Both the position numbers and the translations under genes were made by a program. Of a DNA stretch of 64,000 nucleotides, positions 35,360-42,420 are shown piece by piece. Source of the DNA: an uncultured Eubacterium sp. (lineage in GTDB: Bacteria; Bacillota; Clostridia; Lachnospirales; Lachnospiraceae); assembly GCA_945946665.1 (NCBI GenBank), contig CAMEWO010000005.1, positions 38,299-102,298 on the forward strand. The letters run 5' to 3'. The notes beneath the pieces were generated by a model. The model searched no databases, had not been told where the DNA came from, and saw only the letters and a program-made list of their open reading frames with translations. The first letter of the stretch is position 1. Every line of letters starts with the position of its first letter.

Positions 35360-35842
35360 TCAGACTTTTTCTACTATTATTTTATTATCGGCAATATCTA
35401 TAACTCTTACCCTGCTTCCATGAACGACATGCTTTCCGCCCATGGATTTCACCGATAATTCAACACCATCAAACCTTGCGGTGCCCATTGGTCTTAAATC
35501 TGTAACACACTCTCCTTCTCTGCCAATAAGATATTCCAGATCATCGCTTCCAATATACTGTGTTTCCCCCTTCAACTCATCCTTTAGCACTATTGGTGAT
35601 TTAATTTTATTAGAATTCATTGAAATTATAAATATGGTAAACATCACCGCTATTATTACCACAATTCCAATAGCAAGCATTATTCCCTGCTCAATTGTAT
35701 TTGCAGTCAGAACAATTCCTAATCCCAGAGAGATAATACCGCCGATACCACATATTCCAAATCCAGGAATATGCATCTCTAACCCCACTAGTATTATACC
35801 TAAAACCAATAATACAATTCCTATTATTGTTGTTACTTCCAC
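35360..35842 (-). CDS. NfeD-family membrane protein
   Basis: 160 residues. Three hydrophobic helices fill residues ~4-75, then an OB-fold domain with [20 protein letters not shown], a pattern shared by NfeD C-terminal domains. The start is GTG 35842, chosen because AGGAG lies seven bases upstream; this overlaps the kinase stop by 10 bp. NfeD proteins partner with SPFH proteins, here FloA directly downstream. This is the short form without the protease domain. Confidence 0.9.
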   Translation of the reverse strand: MEVTTIIGIVLLVLGIILVGLEMHIPGFGICGIGGIISLGLGIVLTANTIEQGIMLAIGIVVIIAVMFTIFIISMNSNKIKSPIVLKDELKGETQYIGSDDLEYLIGREGECVTDLRPMGTARFDGVELSVKSMGGKHVVHGSRVRVIDIADNKIIVEKV

Positions 35843-36573
35843 ATAGACTCTCCTTTCTTGCTAATTGTAAATTCAAAACATTTTTCATCCCTATCTGAGG
35901 TTAAATTAACATTTCCCCCATTCTTTGCCACAAGCTTTGAAACTATGTACAAGCCCATTCCATGTCCTTCTGATTTCTTAGTTGTAAATCCCGGATTAAA
36001 TATTTTATCTTTATCAGAATCAGATATCTTAACTCCATTATCTATAATACGGAATATATAGGAGCCCCTGTCCTCTGATATATCAACTGTTATCTTCTTC
36101 CCACCATCAATTTCACTTACCGCTCTTATAGCATTGTCTATAAGATTTGATAATATCCTGCATAAATCCCAGTCTGATATTGCTGTATCAGAAAGATTTG
36201 ATTTAACTTCCACGAAGAAATCAATCCCAGCTCCTTCCGCTTCTTCCATCTTTGCCATTAATAATGCATTAACAGCAGGTATTGAGGTTTTAAGTGCCTT
36301 GCCTGTTTTCATCACATCCTTATACATGGGTTTTAAGAATTCATACAGCTCATCATATTCTCCAAGTTCCACCATTCCATACACAATCTGCATGTTATTA
36401 AGATAATCATGTCTTCCTGCCCGGAGCTTATTATTCATTATGGTCATCTGTTTTATTCTGTCTTCAAGAAACTCCCTCTCACTCTGCATCTTTTTTACTG
36501 TCCTTACAAGTATTATTACACAGCCAACCAGGATAGCCACAACTATAAGACAAAATATTAGACTTATTGTCAT
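35833..36573 (-). CDS. Small GHKL histidine kinase with minimal sensor
   Basis: 246 residues. One N-terminal membrane helix (~3-24) is followed at once by a helical dimerisation domain with R-H-D-Y-L-N-N-M-Q-I-V, the Spo0B/NatK-like phosphorylation motif carrying His, and a GHKL ATPase with N-L-I-D-N-A-I, D-N-G and G-H-G-M-G-L-Y-I-V. There is no external sensor domain, so the signal should come from the membrane or a partner. It heads the operon kinase-nfeD-floA-regulator. GGAGA precedes the ATG. Confidence 0.92.
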   Translation of the reverse strand: MTISLIFCLIVVAILVGCVIILVRTVKKMQSEREFLEDRIKQMTIMNNKLRAGRHDYLNNMQIVYGMVELGEYDELYEFLKPMYKDVMKTGKALKTSIPAVNALLMAKMEEAEGAGIDFFVEVKSNLSDTAISDWDLCRILSNLIDNAIRAVSEIDGGKKITVDISEDRGSYIFRIIDNGVKISDSDKDKIFNPGFTTKKSEGHGMGLYIVSKLVAKNGGNVNLTSDRDEKCFEFTISKKGESMWK

Positions 36574-36614
36574 TATTCATTCTCCAAATCATACATTTAA
36601 TACTAAATAGAATA

Positions 36615-36911
36615 TCACAGAATATTGTCTTTTTCAAAGGATATAAAGTTTTTCCCAGAATAGCAAAGAGTTCCTTTATCCCCTTCTTTCAACCTGTCAT
36701 ACAACAGTCTGTTCACTTTAAATTCCTTCTTCTTATCACCTACCTGAAATGTTACTCTGTAAAAAGTATCATGCATCCACATGGATTTACTTTCATCCTG
36801 AATTGCCGCAGCTTCCAGCAGTGGATTTGCACGTCCCATATCCGGCATATTTTCCACAACCTCTTTTGTACAGGAAATAATTCTTGCTTCTGACTTTCTT
36901 TCCCCAAACAT
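36615..36911 (-). CDS. Small conserved protein of unknown function
   Basis: 98 residues, soluble, no signal peptide. It alternates short strands, with Y-R-V-T-F-Q-V-G in the middle and a C-terminal G-D-K-G-T-L-C-Y-S-G-K-N-F-I-S-F, a pattern seen in small beta-rich DUF2500-like proteins that carry a similar G-x-L-x-Y-x-G-x-x-x-x-F ending. GGGGAGG is close to the ATG. It lies 41 bp upstream of the kinase operon on the same strand and may be its first gene. Confidence 0.7.
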   Translation of the reverse strand: MFGERKSEARIISCTKEVVENMPDMGRANPLLEAAAIQDESKSMWMHDTFYRVTFQVGDKKKEFKVNRLLYDRLKEGDKGTLCYSGKNFISFEKDNIL

Positions 36912-37057
36912 ATTAACCTCCCCAATTAGTAAACCTAATTGTTATAACATTACTTTATCTGATGATTCCATAATAATACAAATATGCTGCTTTTAAACAG
37001 ATAATCTCCTAATCATACAAAAAAGCATGTCAGATATACAAAACAGACTTTTTCCCC

Positions 37058-37106
37058 TTGACAGTTATAAACAGAAAGGCTAAACTAAATCTGATGTTTT
37101 AAAACA
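37058..37106 (+). promoter_or_regulatory. Promoter and palindromic operator of the TetR operon
   Basis: TTGACA (37058-37063), 17-bp spacer, TAAACT (37081-37086). The predicted start falls on TGTTTTAAAACA (37095-37106), a perfect 12-bp palindrome, the classic position for autorepression by the TetR protein encoded 23 bp downstream. Confidence 0.7.
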
Positions 37107-37128
37107 GGTGTTTTAGTAAGGAGGGAAT

Positions 37129-37707
37129 ATGCCGCCAAAAGCAAAATTCAACAGAAATGAAATAATTGATACCGCCCTGTGCATCACAAGGGAACAGGGA
37201 ATTGAAGCAGTTACAGCAAGAGAATTAGGGAAAAGACTGGGTAGTTCTGCAAGACCAATATTCACTGTTTTTGAGAGCATGGATGAGGTAAAGGAATTAG
37301 TAATTCTGAAATCAAAAGAATTATATGGACAATATGTAGAAGAAGGACTTAATCAGGAAACAGCATTTAAAGGAGTTGGTATTGCATATATCCGTTTTGC
37401 CATGGAACAGCCTAAGCTGTTTCAACTCCTGTTCATGACACCTGTAGAAGGGAATAAAGATATTTCCATGATTTTGCCTGTTATTGATGACAATTATGAC
37501 AAGATTCTTAAGTCAGTTCAGGAACCATACTGCCTGGAAAAGCAGGCTGCCGAAAATATATACCAGCATCTGTGGACATACACCCATGGAATTGCAACCA
37601 TGATTGCAACCGGGATTTGCCACTACACTATGGAGCAGATAAGCGAAAACCTTACATATGTTTTCAAAGGATTACTGTTATATGAGAAAGGAAACGTTAC
37701 ATTATGA
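37129..37707 (+). CDS. TetR/AcrR-family repressor
   Basis: 192 residues. N-terminal helix-turn-helix at ~8-50 (I-I-D-T-A-L, G-I-E-A-V-T-A-R-E-L-G-K-R-L-G), where the usual third-helix Y-x-H-F is replaced by I-F-T-V-F. The C-terminal ligand domain has W-T-Y-T-H-G-I-A-T-M near residue 153, a TetR C-terminal WHG-like motif. GGAGGG precedes the ATG. Its stop overlaps the next ATG by four bases. It probably represses itself and the ABC exporter genes. Confidence 0.92.
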   Translation: MPPKAKFNRNEIIDTALCITREQGIEAVTARELGKRLGSSARPIFTVFESMDEVKELVILKSKELYGQYVEEGLNQETAFKGVGIAYIRFAMEQPKLFQLLFMTPVEGNKDISMILPVIDDNYDKILKSVQEPYCLEKQAAENIYQHLWTYTHGIATMIATGICHYTMEQISENLTYVFKGLLLYEKGNVTL

Positions 37708-38396
37708 TAAGAATTGAAAACCTCCGCAAATTCTACGGAACCGGAGAAAGCCGGAACGAGGTATTAAGAGGAATCTCATTAAATATTAAAGACGGTGATT
37801 TCATGGTTATACTGGGAGCGTCAGGCTCTGGTAAATCCACCTTTTTAAATGTTATCTCTGGTCTGGAACCTGCTGATGCAGGAAATATATTCTACAATGA
37901 CAGAAATATAAGCACCATGTCTGATTCTGAAATCACCAATTTCAGAAAAAATACCATAGGATATGTTTTTCAGCAGTATTTTTTACTGCCTAACCTGAAT
38001 GTAGATAAGAATGTAAAAATGGGAGCTGATCTGGCTAATAATACGGACTACCGAAAACTCATCGAAGCAGTAGGATTAAAAGATAAAATAAAAAAGTACC
38101 CTCATGAATTAAGCGGAGGCGAGCAGCAGCGTGTATCTATTGCAAGAGCGCTGGCAAAAAAGCCTGAGGTACTGTTTTTAGATGAACCTACCGGTGCCCT
38201 TGATGAAACTACGGGAAGGATGGTACTGGATTTAATTACCCAGCTGCAAAAGGAAATAGGCTTTACCATGGTAATGGTAACCCACAACCAGAATATTGCA
38301 GATATGGCAAATACAGTAATCTCAATGAACAGTGGCAGGATTATTAACGAATATAATAATAACGCACCAAAATCTGCCTATGAAATTGCATGGTAG
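37704..38396 (+). CDS. MacB/LolD-type ABC transporter ATPase
   Basis: 230 residues. Walker A G-A-S-G-S-G-K-S-T near residue 37, Q-loop V-F-Q-Q-Y, signature L-S-G-G-E-Q-Q-R-V, Walker B V-L-F-L-D-E-P-T-G-A-L-D and switch His in V-T-H-N. The T-G-A-L-D tail puts it with the MacB/LolD/FtsE group, which power mechanotransmission or peptide export rather than import. Translationally coupled to the TetR gene and followed after nine bases by its permease. Confidence 0.95.
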   Translation: MIRIENLRKFYGTGESRNEVLRGISLNIKDGDFMVILGASGSGKSTFLNVISGLEPADAGNIFYNDRNISTMSDSEITNFRKNTIGYVFQQYFLLPNLNVDKNVKMGADLANNTDYRKLIEAVGLKDKIKKYPHELSGGEQQRVSIARALAKKPEVLFLDEPTGALDETTGRMVLDLITQLQKEIGFTMVMVTHNQNIADMANTVISMNSGRIINEYNNNAPKSAYEIAW

Positions 38397-38405
38397 GAGG
38401 AACTA

Positions 38406-39542
38406 ATGATAGTAAGTATAAAAGATATATTTAAGATGACCGGCATGCTGATTATAAGCTTCTGTGCCATCATTGTGTGTACAATGTTCTTAAATTATTA
38501 CCTGGATCTATTAACTGTAGAGAATCTGATAACAACAGATATATCAAGAATATTCTATGATGCACAATGTAATACATGTATAGTTGTCAGTGGAGTTTCC
38601 GGTGGTTGTCTTCTCCTGACCACTGTTGTACTCCTGTGCTTTTATATTGGACATTACATTGAGACTCACCAGAAACAGCTTGGTATCATGAAGGCATTAG
38701 GCTACAGCCGTTTTTCTGTCGCAAAGAATTTCTGGGTATTTGGTCTGCCTGTATTAGCTGGAACCGGACTTGGATATGCAATGGCACATGTAATAATGCC
38801 AAAATTATATGAAGTACAGAATAAAGACGGATATCTTCCAGATGTTCCAATATCATTTCACCCTGGATTATGTATTTCACTTATTATTGTTCCATCCCTT
38901 TTCTTTGCACTGTCAGCTGTTGCAGTAAGCTGCTATAAATTAAAAATTCCTGCATTATGGCTGATTAGAGAACAATCAACACGAAAAGTTGTTCCTGCAA
39001 AAAAGGATACAGATATGCCATTTCTACAGGAGCTTGAGAAAAGCAACGTAAGACAGAGGAAGTCTCTCATATTCTTCATTACCTTCGCTGTGTTCTGTTT
39101 TGCAGCAATGACGCAAATGTCATGCAGCATGGATGAACTGGCAAGCAGGATGATGTCAATTATGATTATGGCTATTGGTATTGTCCTTGCAGTAGTAACT
39201 CTGTTTATTGCTACCACTTCTGTTATCAATGCAAACAGCAAAACAATTACGATGATGAAGGTTTTTGGGTACAATTCCAGAGAATGTGCCAATGCAGTCT
39301 TAAACGGCTATCGTCCATGGGCTTACTTAGGATTCGTATTAGGAACAATATACCAGTACGTTTTATTAAAAATCATGGTATCGGTAGTATTTAAGGATGT
39401 AGAAAATGTACCAGATTACCAGTTTGATTTTCCAGTTATGCTCATTACCCTGGCTGCATTTTTAATTCTGTATGAAGCAATTATGTTTGCATACACAAAG
39501 AGAATGGAAAAACTATCTGTGAAAGAAATTATGCTCGACTGA
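38406..39542 (+). CDS. FtsX/MacB-family ABC permease
   Basis: 378 residues. Hydrophobic segments at ~8-30, 58-80, 112-130, 155-178, 220-238, 250-272, 305-325 and 345-365 are arranged as two FtsX-like units, each with the family motif (G-I-M-K-A-L-G-Y-S and T-M-M-K-V-F-G-Y-N-S). There is only a short external loop after the first helix, so it lacks the large MacB periplasmic domain. AGGAGG precedes the ATG. Cargo unknown; antimicrobial peptide or lipid export is a common role of such TetR-ABC-FtsX sets. Confidence 0.88.
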   Translation: MIVSIKDIFKMTGMLIISFCAIIVCTMFLNYYLDLLTVENLITTDISRIFYDAQCNTCIVVSGVSGGCLLLTTVVLLCFYIGHYIETHQKQLGIMKALGYSRFSVAKNFWVFGLPVLAGTGLGYAMAHVIMPKLYEVQNKDGYLPDVPISFHPGLCISLIIVPSLFFALSAVAVSCYKLKIPALWLIREQSTRKVVPAKKDTDMPFLQELEKSNVRQRKSLIFFITFAVFCFAAMTQMSCSMDELASRMMSIMIMAIGIVLAVVTLFIATTSVINANSKTITMMKVFGYNSRECANAVLNGYRPWAYLGFVLGTIYQYVLLKIMVSVVFKDVENVPDYQFDFPVMLITLAAFLILYEAIMFAYTKRMEKLSVKEIMLD

Positions 39543-39557
39543 ATTAGTATATATACA

Positions 39558-39582
39558 GGGTTCTGGACAGAAGCCAGAACCC
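39558..39582. terminator. Convergent hairpin after permease gene
   Basis: GGGTTCTGG and CCAGAACCC pair perfectly around ACAGAAG. It sits between the convergent permease and XRE genes. T runs are poor on both sides, so it may be a weak two-way stop. Confidence 0.6.
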
Positions 39583-39627
39583 ACAGAACAATCAGTACAA
39601 AGTCATTAGCATCATAAAATTAAATGA

Positions 39628-40284
39628 TTATTTAATATACTGTTCAAGGACAACGACCACAAGATATGCTATGCAGCAGTATAGTAATGATAGTACACAA
39701 ACTGTCAGATTAGGCCCTATGGTTTCCAGTTCATCAAGGGTAGACATCATGCTGATAAATCCAAATAAGCTGACTATGGCTCCTGATGGAATTACAGTTT
39801 TCTTAATTAAACAGATAACATCTTTTCTGCTTCGTTTTCCACTTAAAAATATAACTCCCATGCAGATACATGCCGGAATAACAAAGGCAAATACATCAAA
39901 AAAGTTATACCAGCTTAATCTTGACTGTAATGTTTCTGTACAGAGGATAAGAGAAACTATTATAAGTATTCCTCCAACTATGTACTGCCATTTTGATGCT
40001 TTTCGGTTTTCCTGGTTTTCCTGTAAAAGATTCATAATATTAACCTCCGCTTTTTTCGAATAATCTTCCGGAGGCAGCTTCTCACCTGAAAGCAGCTCAT
40101 TAATACTTATATCCAGAGCACTACACAGGGACAACAATATTTCTGTGTCAGGAACGCTGTTTCCATTTTCCCATTTAGATATTGTTTTATCGCTGACATT
40201 AATCTGTTCAGCAAGCTGTTTTTGTGTAAGTCCCTTATTCTTTCGCGAAATCTGAATAAAGTCTCCAATGCTGGTTTGATTCAT
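39628..40284 (-). CDS. XRE-family regulator with C-terminal membrane domain
   Basis: 218 residues. HTH_3 domain at ~6-62 (L-T-Q-K-Q-L-A-E-Q, S-D-K-T-I-S-K-W-E-N-G), then a linker and four hydrophobic helices between ~98 and 215. Such membrane-tethered XRE proteins are frequent in Firmicutes; their signal is unknown. It is convergent to the ABC operon, which may be its target or regulate membrane stress with it (inference). A perfect 14-bp palindrome lies just upstream of its start. Confidence 0.88.
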   Translation of the reverse strand: MNQTSIGDFIQISRKNKGLTQKQLAEQINVSDKTISKWENGNSVPDTEILLSLCSALDISINELLSGEKLPPEDYSKKAEVNIMNLLQENQENRKASKWQYIVGGILIIVSLILCTETLQSRLSWYNFFDVFAFVIPACICMGVIFLSGKRSRKDVICLIKKTVIPSGAIVSLFGFISMMSTLDELETIGPNLTVCVLSLLYCCIAYLVVVVLEQYIK

Positions 40285-40309
40285 TATTAATTACCTCCGT
40301 TTCAAATAT

Positions 40310-40323
40310 AAAAGCGCGCTTTT
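40310..40323. promoter_or_regulatory. Palindromic operator before XRE gene
   Basis: AAAAGCGCGCTTTT is a perfect 14-bp palindrome 26 bp upstream of the XRE start codon, in the core promoter zone. A self-binding site is likely. Confidence 0.6.
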
Positions 40324-40377
40324 CATGCTTTCATCATAGGCTTAAAAACCATAGAATTCAATCTACATATTAAAGAA

Positions 40378-40473
40378 TCACTCCCTGATATGGGGTAATT
40401 TCTCTTTAATCCGGAGAATTCCAACAATATCTGCCAGAATCCACCCAACAGGAATAAAACACCTAATTGCCAT
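40378..40473 (-). CDS. Possible 31-residue hydrophobic peptide
   Basis: ATG 40473 to TGA 40378 encodes a peptide with the stretch C-F-I-P-V-G-W-I-L-A-D-I-V-G-I-L followed by R-I-K-E-K. A TGATATAAT-like -10 lies ~25 bp upstream, but there is no clear ribosome binding site. It could be a membrane microprotein, or the end of a decayed gene, in the 358-bp gap between the XRE and acetyltransferase genes. Nothing else is seen in that gap except the palindrome. Confidence 0.25.
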   Translation of the reverse strand: MAIRCFIPVGWILADIVGILRIKEKLPHIRE

Positions 40474-40642
40474 GTATGCATCATACGGGTTTACATTATA
40501 TCATTCCGTCCAGGTACATTGCAAATATCTTATTATATGCTATATAATGTTATAAAAATCAAACATGAGTGACAAAAAGACTTTTAACACCCACATCATA
40601 TAATAATTAAATACACTAACTGATTTACAAAGGGGGAAATCT

Positions 40643-41422
40643 ATGAAGGTAATAACGAAAGAAGATATTATCAGGGAATTGAAGAAAACCGGACTTAAAA
40701 GAAATGATACTGTTATTGTACATACATCACTAAAAAGCATGGGATATGTCTGCGGAGGAGCACAGGCAGTTATTGAAGCATTAATTGATGTAGTGGGTAA
40801 TGACGGTACAATCATGATGCCTTCACAGTCATGGAAAAACCTTGACCCAGAAGATGGAGTTCACTGGGATGCAGATGAGAGTGACTGGCAAATAATCCGC
40901 GATAACTGGCCTGCCTATGACAAAAACATCACCCCAACAAACACAATGGGCGCAGTTGCAGAGATGTTCCGCCAATGGCCAGGATGTCTAAGAAGTGACC
41001 ATCCTGCAAGATCTGTGTGCGCCTATGGAAAGCATGCTGAATACTTAACAAAGGATCATGATATTTCAAATATTTTCGGAGAGGGCTCTCCTATTGCACG
41101 ATTATATGAACTTGACGGAAAAGTACTTCTTCTTGGCGTAGGATATGATAAAAACACCTCCCTGCATCTTGCTGATTCAAGAGCAGAATATCCTGGAAAA
41201 CATAACTGCACAGAATATAGTGCCGTTATGGAAAACGGTCACCGTGTCTGGAAAAAGTATGATACACTGTATGTAGACGGAGAGGACTTTAAAGAAATTG
41301 GAAAGGCCTTTGAACAAGAATATAACGTAAACAAAGGTCTCATCGGTAAAGCCTGTATCCGGCTTATGCGCCAGCGTGAATTAGTTGACTTCGCTGTCAA
41401 GTGGATGGAACAGAACCGGTAA
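40643..41422 (+). CDS. AAC(3)-family N-acetyltransferase
   Basis: 259 residues, the usual length of the aminoglycoside 3-N-acetyltransferase / YokD fold. H-T-S-L-K-S-M-G near residue 29, G-T-I-M-M-P near 56, and R-S-x-H-P-x-x-S-V near 116-124 (here R-S-D-H-P-A-R-S-V) carrying the catalytic His are present. Members transfer acetyl from acetyl-CoA to an amino group; several chromosomal ones have no known antibiotic substrate, so resistance should not be assumed. AAGGGGG precedes the ATG. Single gene in an accessory-looking stretch. Confidence 0.9.
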   Translation: MKVITKEDIIRELKKTGLKRNDTVIVHTSLKSMGYVCGGAQAVIEALIDVVGNDGTIMMPSQSWKNLDPEDGVHWDADESDWQIIRDNWPAYDKNITPTNTMGAVAEMFRQWPGCLRSDHPARSVCAYGKHAEYLTKDHDISNIFGEGSPIARLYELDGKVLLLGVGYDKNTSLHLADSRAEYPGKHNCTEYSAVMENGHRVWKKYDTLYVDGEDFKEIGKAFEQEYNVNKGLIGKACIRLMRQRELVDFAVKWMEQNR

Positions 41423-41475
41423 GAGTGTTTCTATATCAAAAGACAAAAAACTTGTATTACTCGTGCAATTATAAA

Positions 41476-41504
41476 TTGTATATTTTTATTTTTTATGATA
41501 TATT
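41476..41504 (+). promoter_or_regulatory. Promoter of the small toxin-like gene
   Basis: TTGTAT (41476-41481), 17-bp spacer, TATATT (41499-41504) with TG-A before it (extended -10). Transcription would start near 41511, giving a ~115-nt structured leader. Confidence 0.65.
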
Positions 41505-41536
41505 TAATTGGGTGCTATCATTTTCGGTAGGCGGTT

Positions 41537-41567
41537 AGTCCCTCACCAGAGGGACTGTGACCCTCTG
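41537..41567 (+). promoter_or_regulatory. Mutually exclusive hairpins in the toxin leader
   Basis: AGTCCCTC (41537-41544) pairs perfectly with GAGGGACT (41549-41556), and CAGAGGG (41547-41553) pairs perfectly with CCCTCTG (41561-41567). The two stems share bases and cannot form together. The ribosome site AGGAGGGG is ~45 bp further on, so a fold switch could affect translation or decay. Confidence 0.65.
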
Positions 41568-41624
41568 ATTACATAGAAATCCACAGCATGTCTGTCGGAA
41601 ATCTTTCTTAAGGAGGGGATGCTA

Positions 41625-41720
41625 ATGTTGACTATTGAAAGTCTGATTGGAGTTATCAGCTTATGTTTGACCTCTTTCGGACTTGGATATACCATCGGAA
41701 GCCACAATACACAAAAATAA
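41625..41720 (+). CDS. Candidate type I toxin: 31-residue hydrophobic peptide
   Basis: ATG 41625 has AGGAGGGG seven bases upstream, among the best ribosome sites in the window. The peptide starts M-L-T-I-E-S-L, continues with one hydrophobic helix containing I-G-V-I-S-L and S-F-G-L-G-Y, and ends with polar S-H-N-T-Q-K. Length and layout fit the short membrane toxins of Firmicutes type I systems (TxpA/BsrE or holin-like peptides). The stop codon lies inside a two-way terminator, and a strong convergent promoter at 41812-41840 would make an antisense RNA over the 3' end. No homologue is recognised by name. Confidence 0.65.
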   Translation: MLTIESLIGVISLCLTSFGLGYTIGSHNTQK

Positions 41721-41757
41721 CCGCCCTGTCCTAAGAAAACAAGCGGTCATTTTTGTG
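41706..41757. terminator. Bidirectional terminator at the toxin stop codon
   Basis: CACAAAAATAACCGC and GCGGTCATTTTTGTG form a 15-bp stem with one mismatch around a 17-base loop. Both strands end in ATTTTTGTG, so it can stop the toxin mRNA and the opposing RNA. Confidence 0.8.
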
Positions 41758-41805
41758 ATTAAACTATTTTCTATGGGCTAACTGTCTATCGGTAGCACCT
41801 TTTCT
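41706..41805 (-). ncRNA. Predicted antisense RNA to the toxin 3' end
   Basis: Defined by the minus-strand promoter at 41840-41812 and the two-way terminator at 41706-41757, giving about 100 nt. It overlaps only the last codons and 3' end of the toxin message, as in txpA/RatA-type pairs. Its 5' part (GGTGCTACCGATAG, GTTAGCCC) resembles the toxin leader (GGTGCTATC, CGGTTAGTCCC), hinting at a shared origin. Not shown to be transcribed. Confidence 0.5.
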
Positions 41806-41811
41806 ATGATT

Positions 41812-41840
41812 AGAATATCACTATAAAATAAATATGTCAA
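41812..41840 (-). promoter_or_regulatory. Strong promoter facing the toxin gene
   Basis: On the minus strand a perfect TTGACA (41840-41835), 17-bp spacer, TATTCT (41817-41812) with TG-A directly before it. No gene lies downstream on this strand before the two-way terminator, so an antisense RNA is the simplest product. Confidence 0.7.
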
Positions 41841-42024
41841 AGAGATTTATAACTATTATGCACAATCTTTGGACTATTTGTCCAAATTCATACCACACAT
41901 TTACATATATCTGTATTTCAAAATAATCCGTCTTGCCTCCCTTCTTCCCTGCCAACTGCATCTGTAAAATAACCAAAGCTTTCACCTTTTCATCCAAAAT
42001 TGTCTTAAGCACCACTGTGCCAGT

Positions 42025-42227
42025 GGCTCCACGTCAGCCAGAGCCGCGTCATCTTCCCATCCAAGCAGCGGCTCCGCGTCAGCCAGAGCCGCATTATGCC
42101 AGAGAAAGCGGAAGATGGGGTGAGGCGGATAATGTGCATCGTAAGGTGCACAATGCGCACCTTACGGTGCACATAGAAAAAGGTCCAGTGGACCTTTTTC
42201 CCGCCGAACCGACCGACGAGCCATTCA
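42025..42227. repeat. GC-rich cluster of direct and inverted repeats
   Basis: A 27-bp direct repeat, GGCTCC(A/G)CGTCAGCCAG continuing to CCGC, occurs at 42025-42051 and 42070-42096. CATCTTCC (~42049) is inverted as GGAAGATG (~42110). A GTGCAxCGTAAGGTGC dyad spans 42134-42172, and GAAAAAGGTCC-AGT-GGACCTTTTTC (~42176-42200) is a perfect 11-bp stem. The block is much richer in G+C than its surroundings and has no credible gene. It fills most of the ~600-bp gap between the toxin locus and the tRNA. Confidence 0.7.
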
Positions 42228-42230
42228 TGG

Positions 42231-42268
42231 CGAGGAGACCTTGAACCCTGGGTTCAAGGGACTCCTCG
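42231..42268. repeat. Long hairpin next to tRNA terminator
   Basis: CGAGGAG and CTCCTCG pair outside, CTTGAACC and GGTTCAAG pair inside. The GGGTTCAAG string equals part of the T arm of the neighbouring tRNA-Leu, which could be chance or a remnant of an integration site. Confidence 0.6.
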
Positions 42269-42269
42269 G

Positions 42270-42319
42270 CATAAAAGAAAGAGGGTTAAGCCCGAAAGCT
42301 TAACCCTCTTTCTTTTATG
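42270..42319 (-). terminator. 21-bp perfect stem terminating tRNA-Leu(CAG)
   Basis: Arms 42270-42290 and 42299-42319 are perfectly complementary around CCCGAAAG. The stem begins with the last base of the tRNA and ends T-rich on both strands, so it works as a terminator for the tRNA and for anything coming the other way. Confidence 0.85.
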
Positions 42320-42400
42320 CGGAAGAAGGGACTTGAACCCTCACGTGGTGACCCACACATGAACCTGAATCATGCTCGTCTGCCATTCCGACACTTCCGC
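42318..42400 (-). tRNA. tRNA-Leu (anticodon CAG)
   Basis: Acceptor GCGGAAG/CTTCCGC is complete, with discriminator A at 42318. The anticodon stem CATGA/TCATG holds TTCAGGT, so the anticodon is CAG, reading CUG. A long variable arm and the T arm GAGGG-TTCAAGT-CCCTT complete a class II tRNA. CCA is not encoded. It lies 20 bp after the stop of the HPr-like gene with no promoter visible between them, so it may be processed from that transcript. Confidence 0.97.
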
Positions 42401-42420
42401 TTATATTAAGAACTTACAGA

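Noticed and set aside
40643..41422. Acquired aminoglycoside resistance gene
   Set aside because: The fold fits AAC(3), but no mobile element or resistance context is present, and chromosomal relatives often have no drug substrate.
41821..42015. 64-codon minus-strand frame beside the toxin locus
   Set aside because: No ribosome site or recognised domain, and it overlaps a strong promoter predicted for the antisense RNA. A decayed gene end is possible but not supported.
41933..42244. 103-codon plus-strand frame over the GC-rich repeats
   Set aside because: It consists of repeated and palindromic DNA, has no ribosome site, and its composition follows the repeats rather than codon use.
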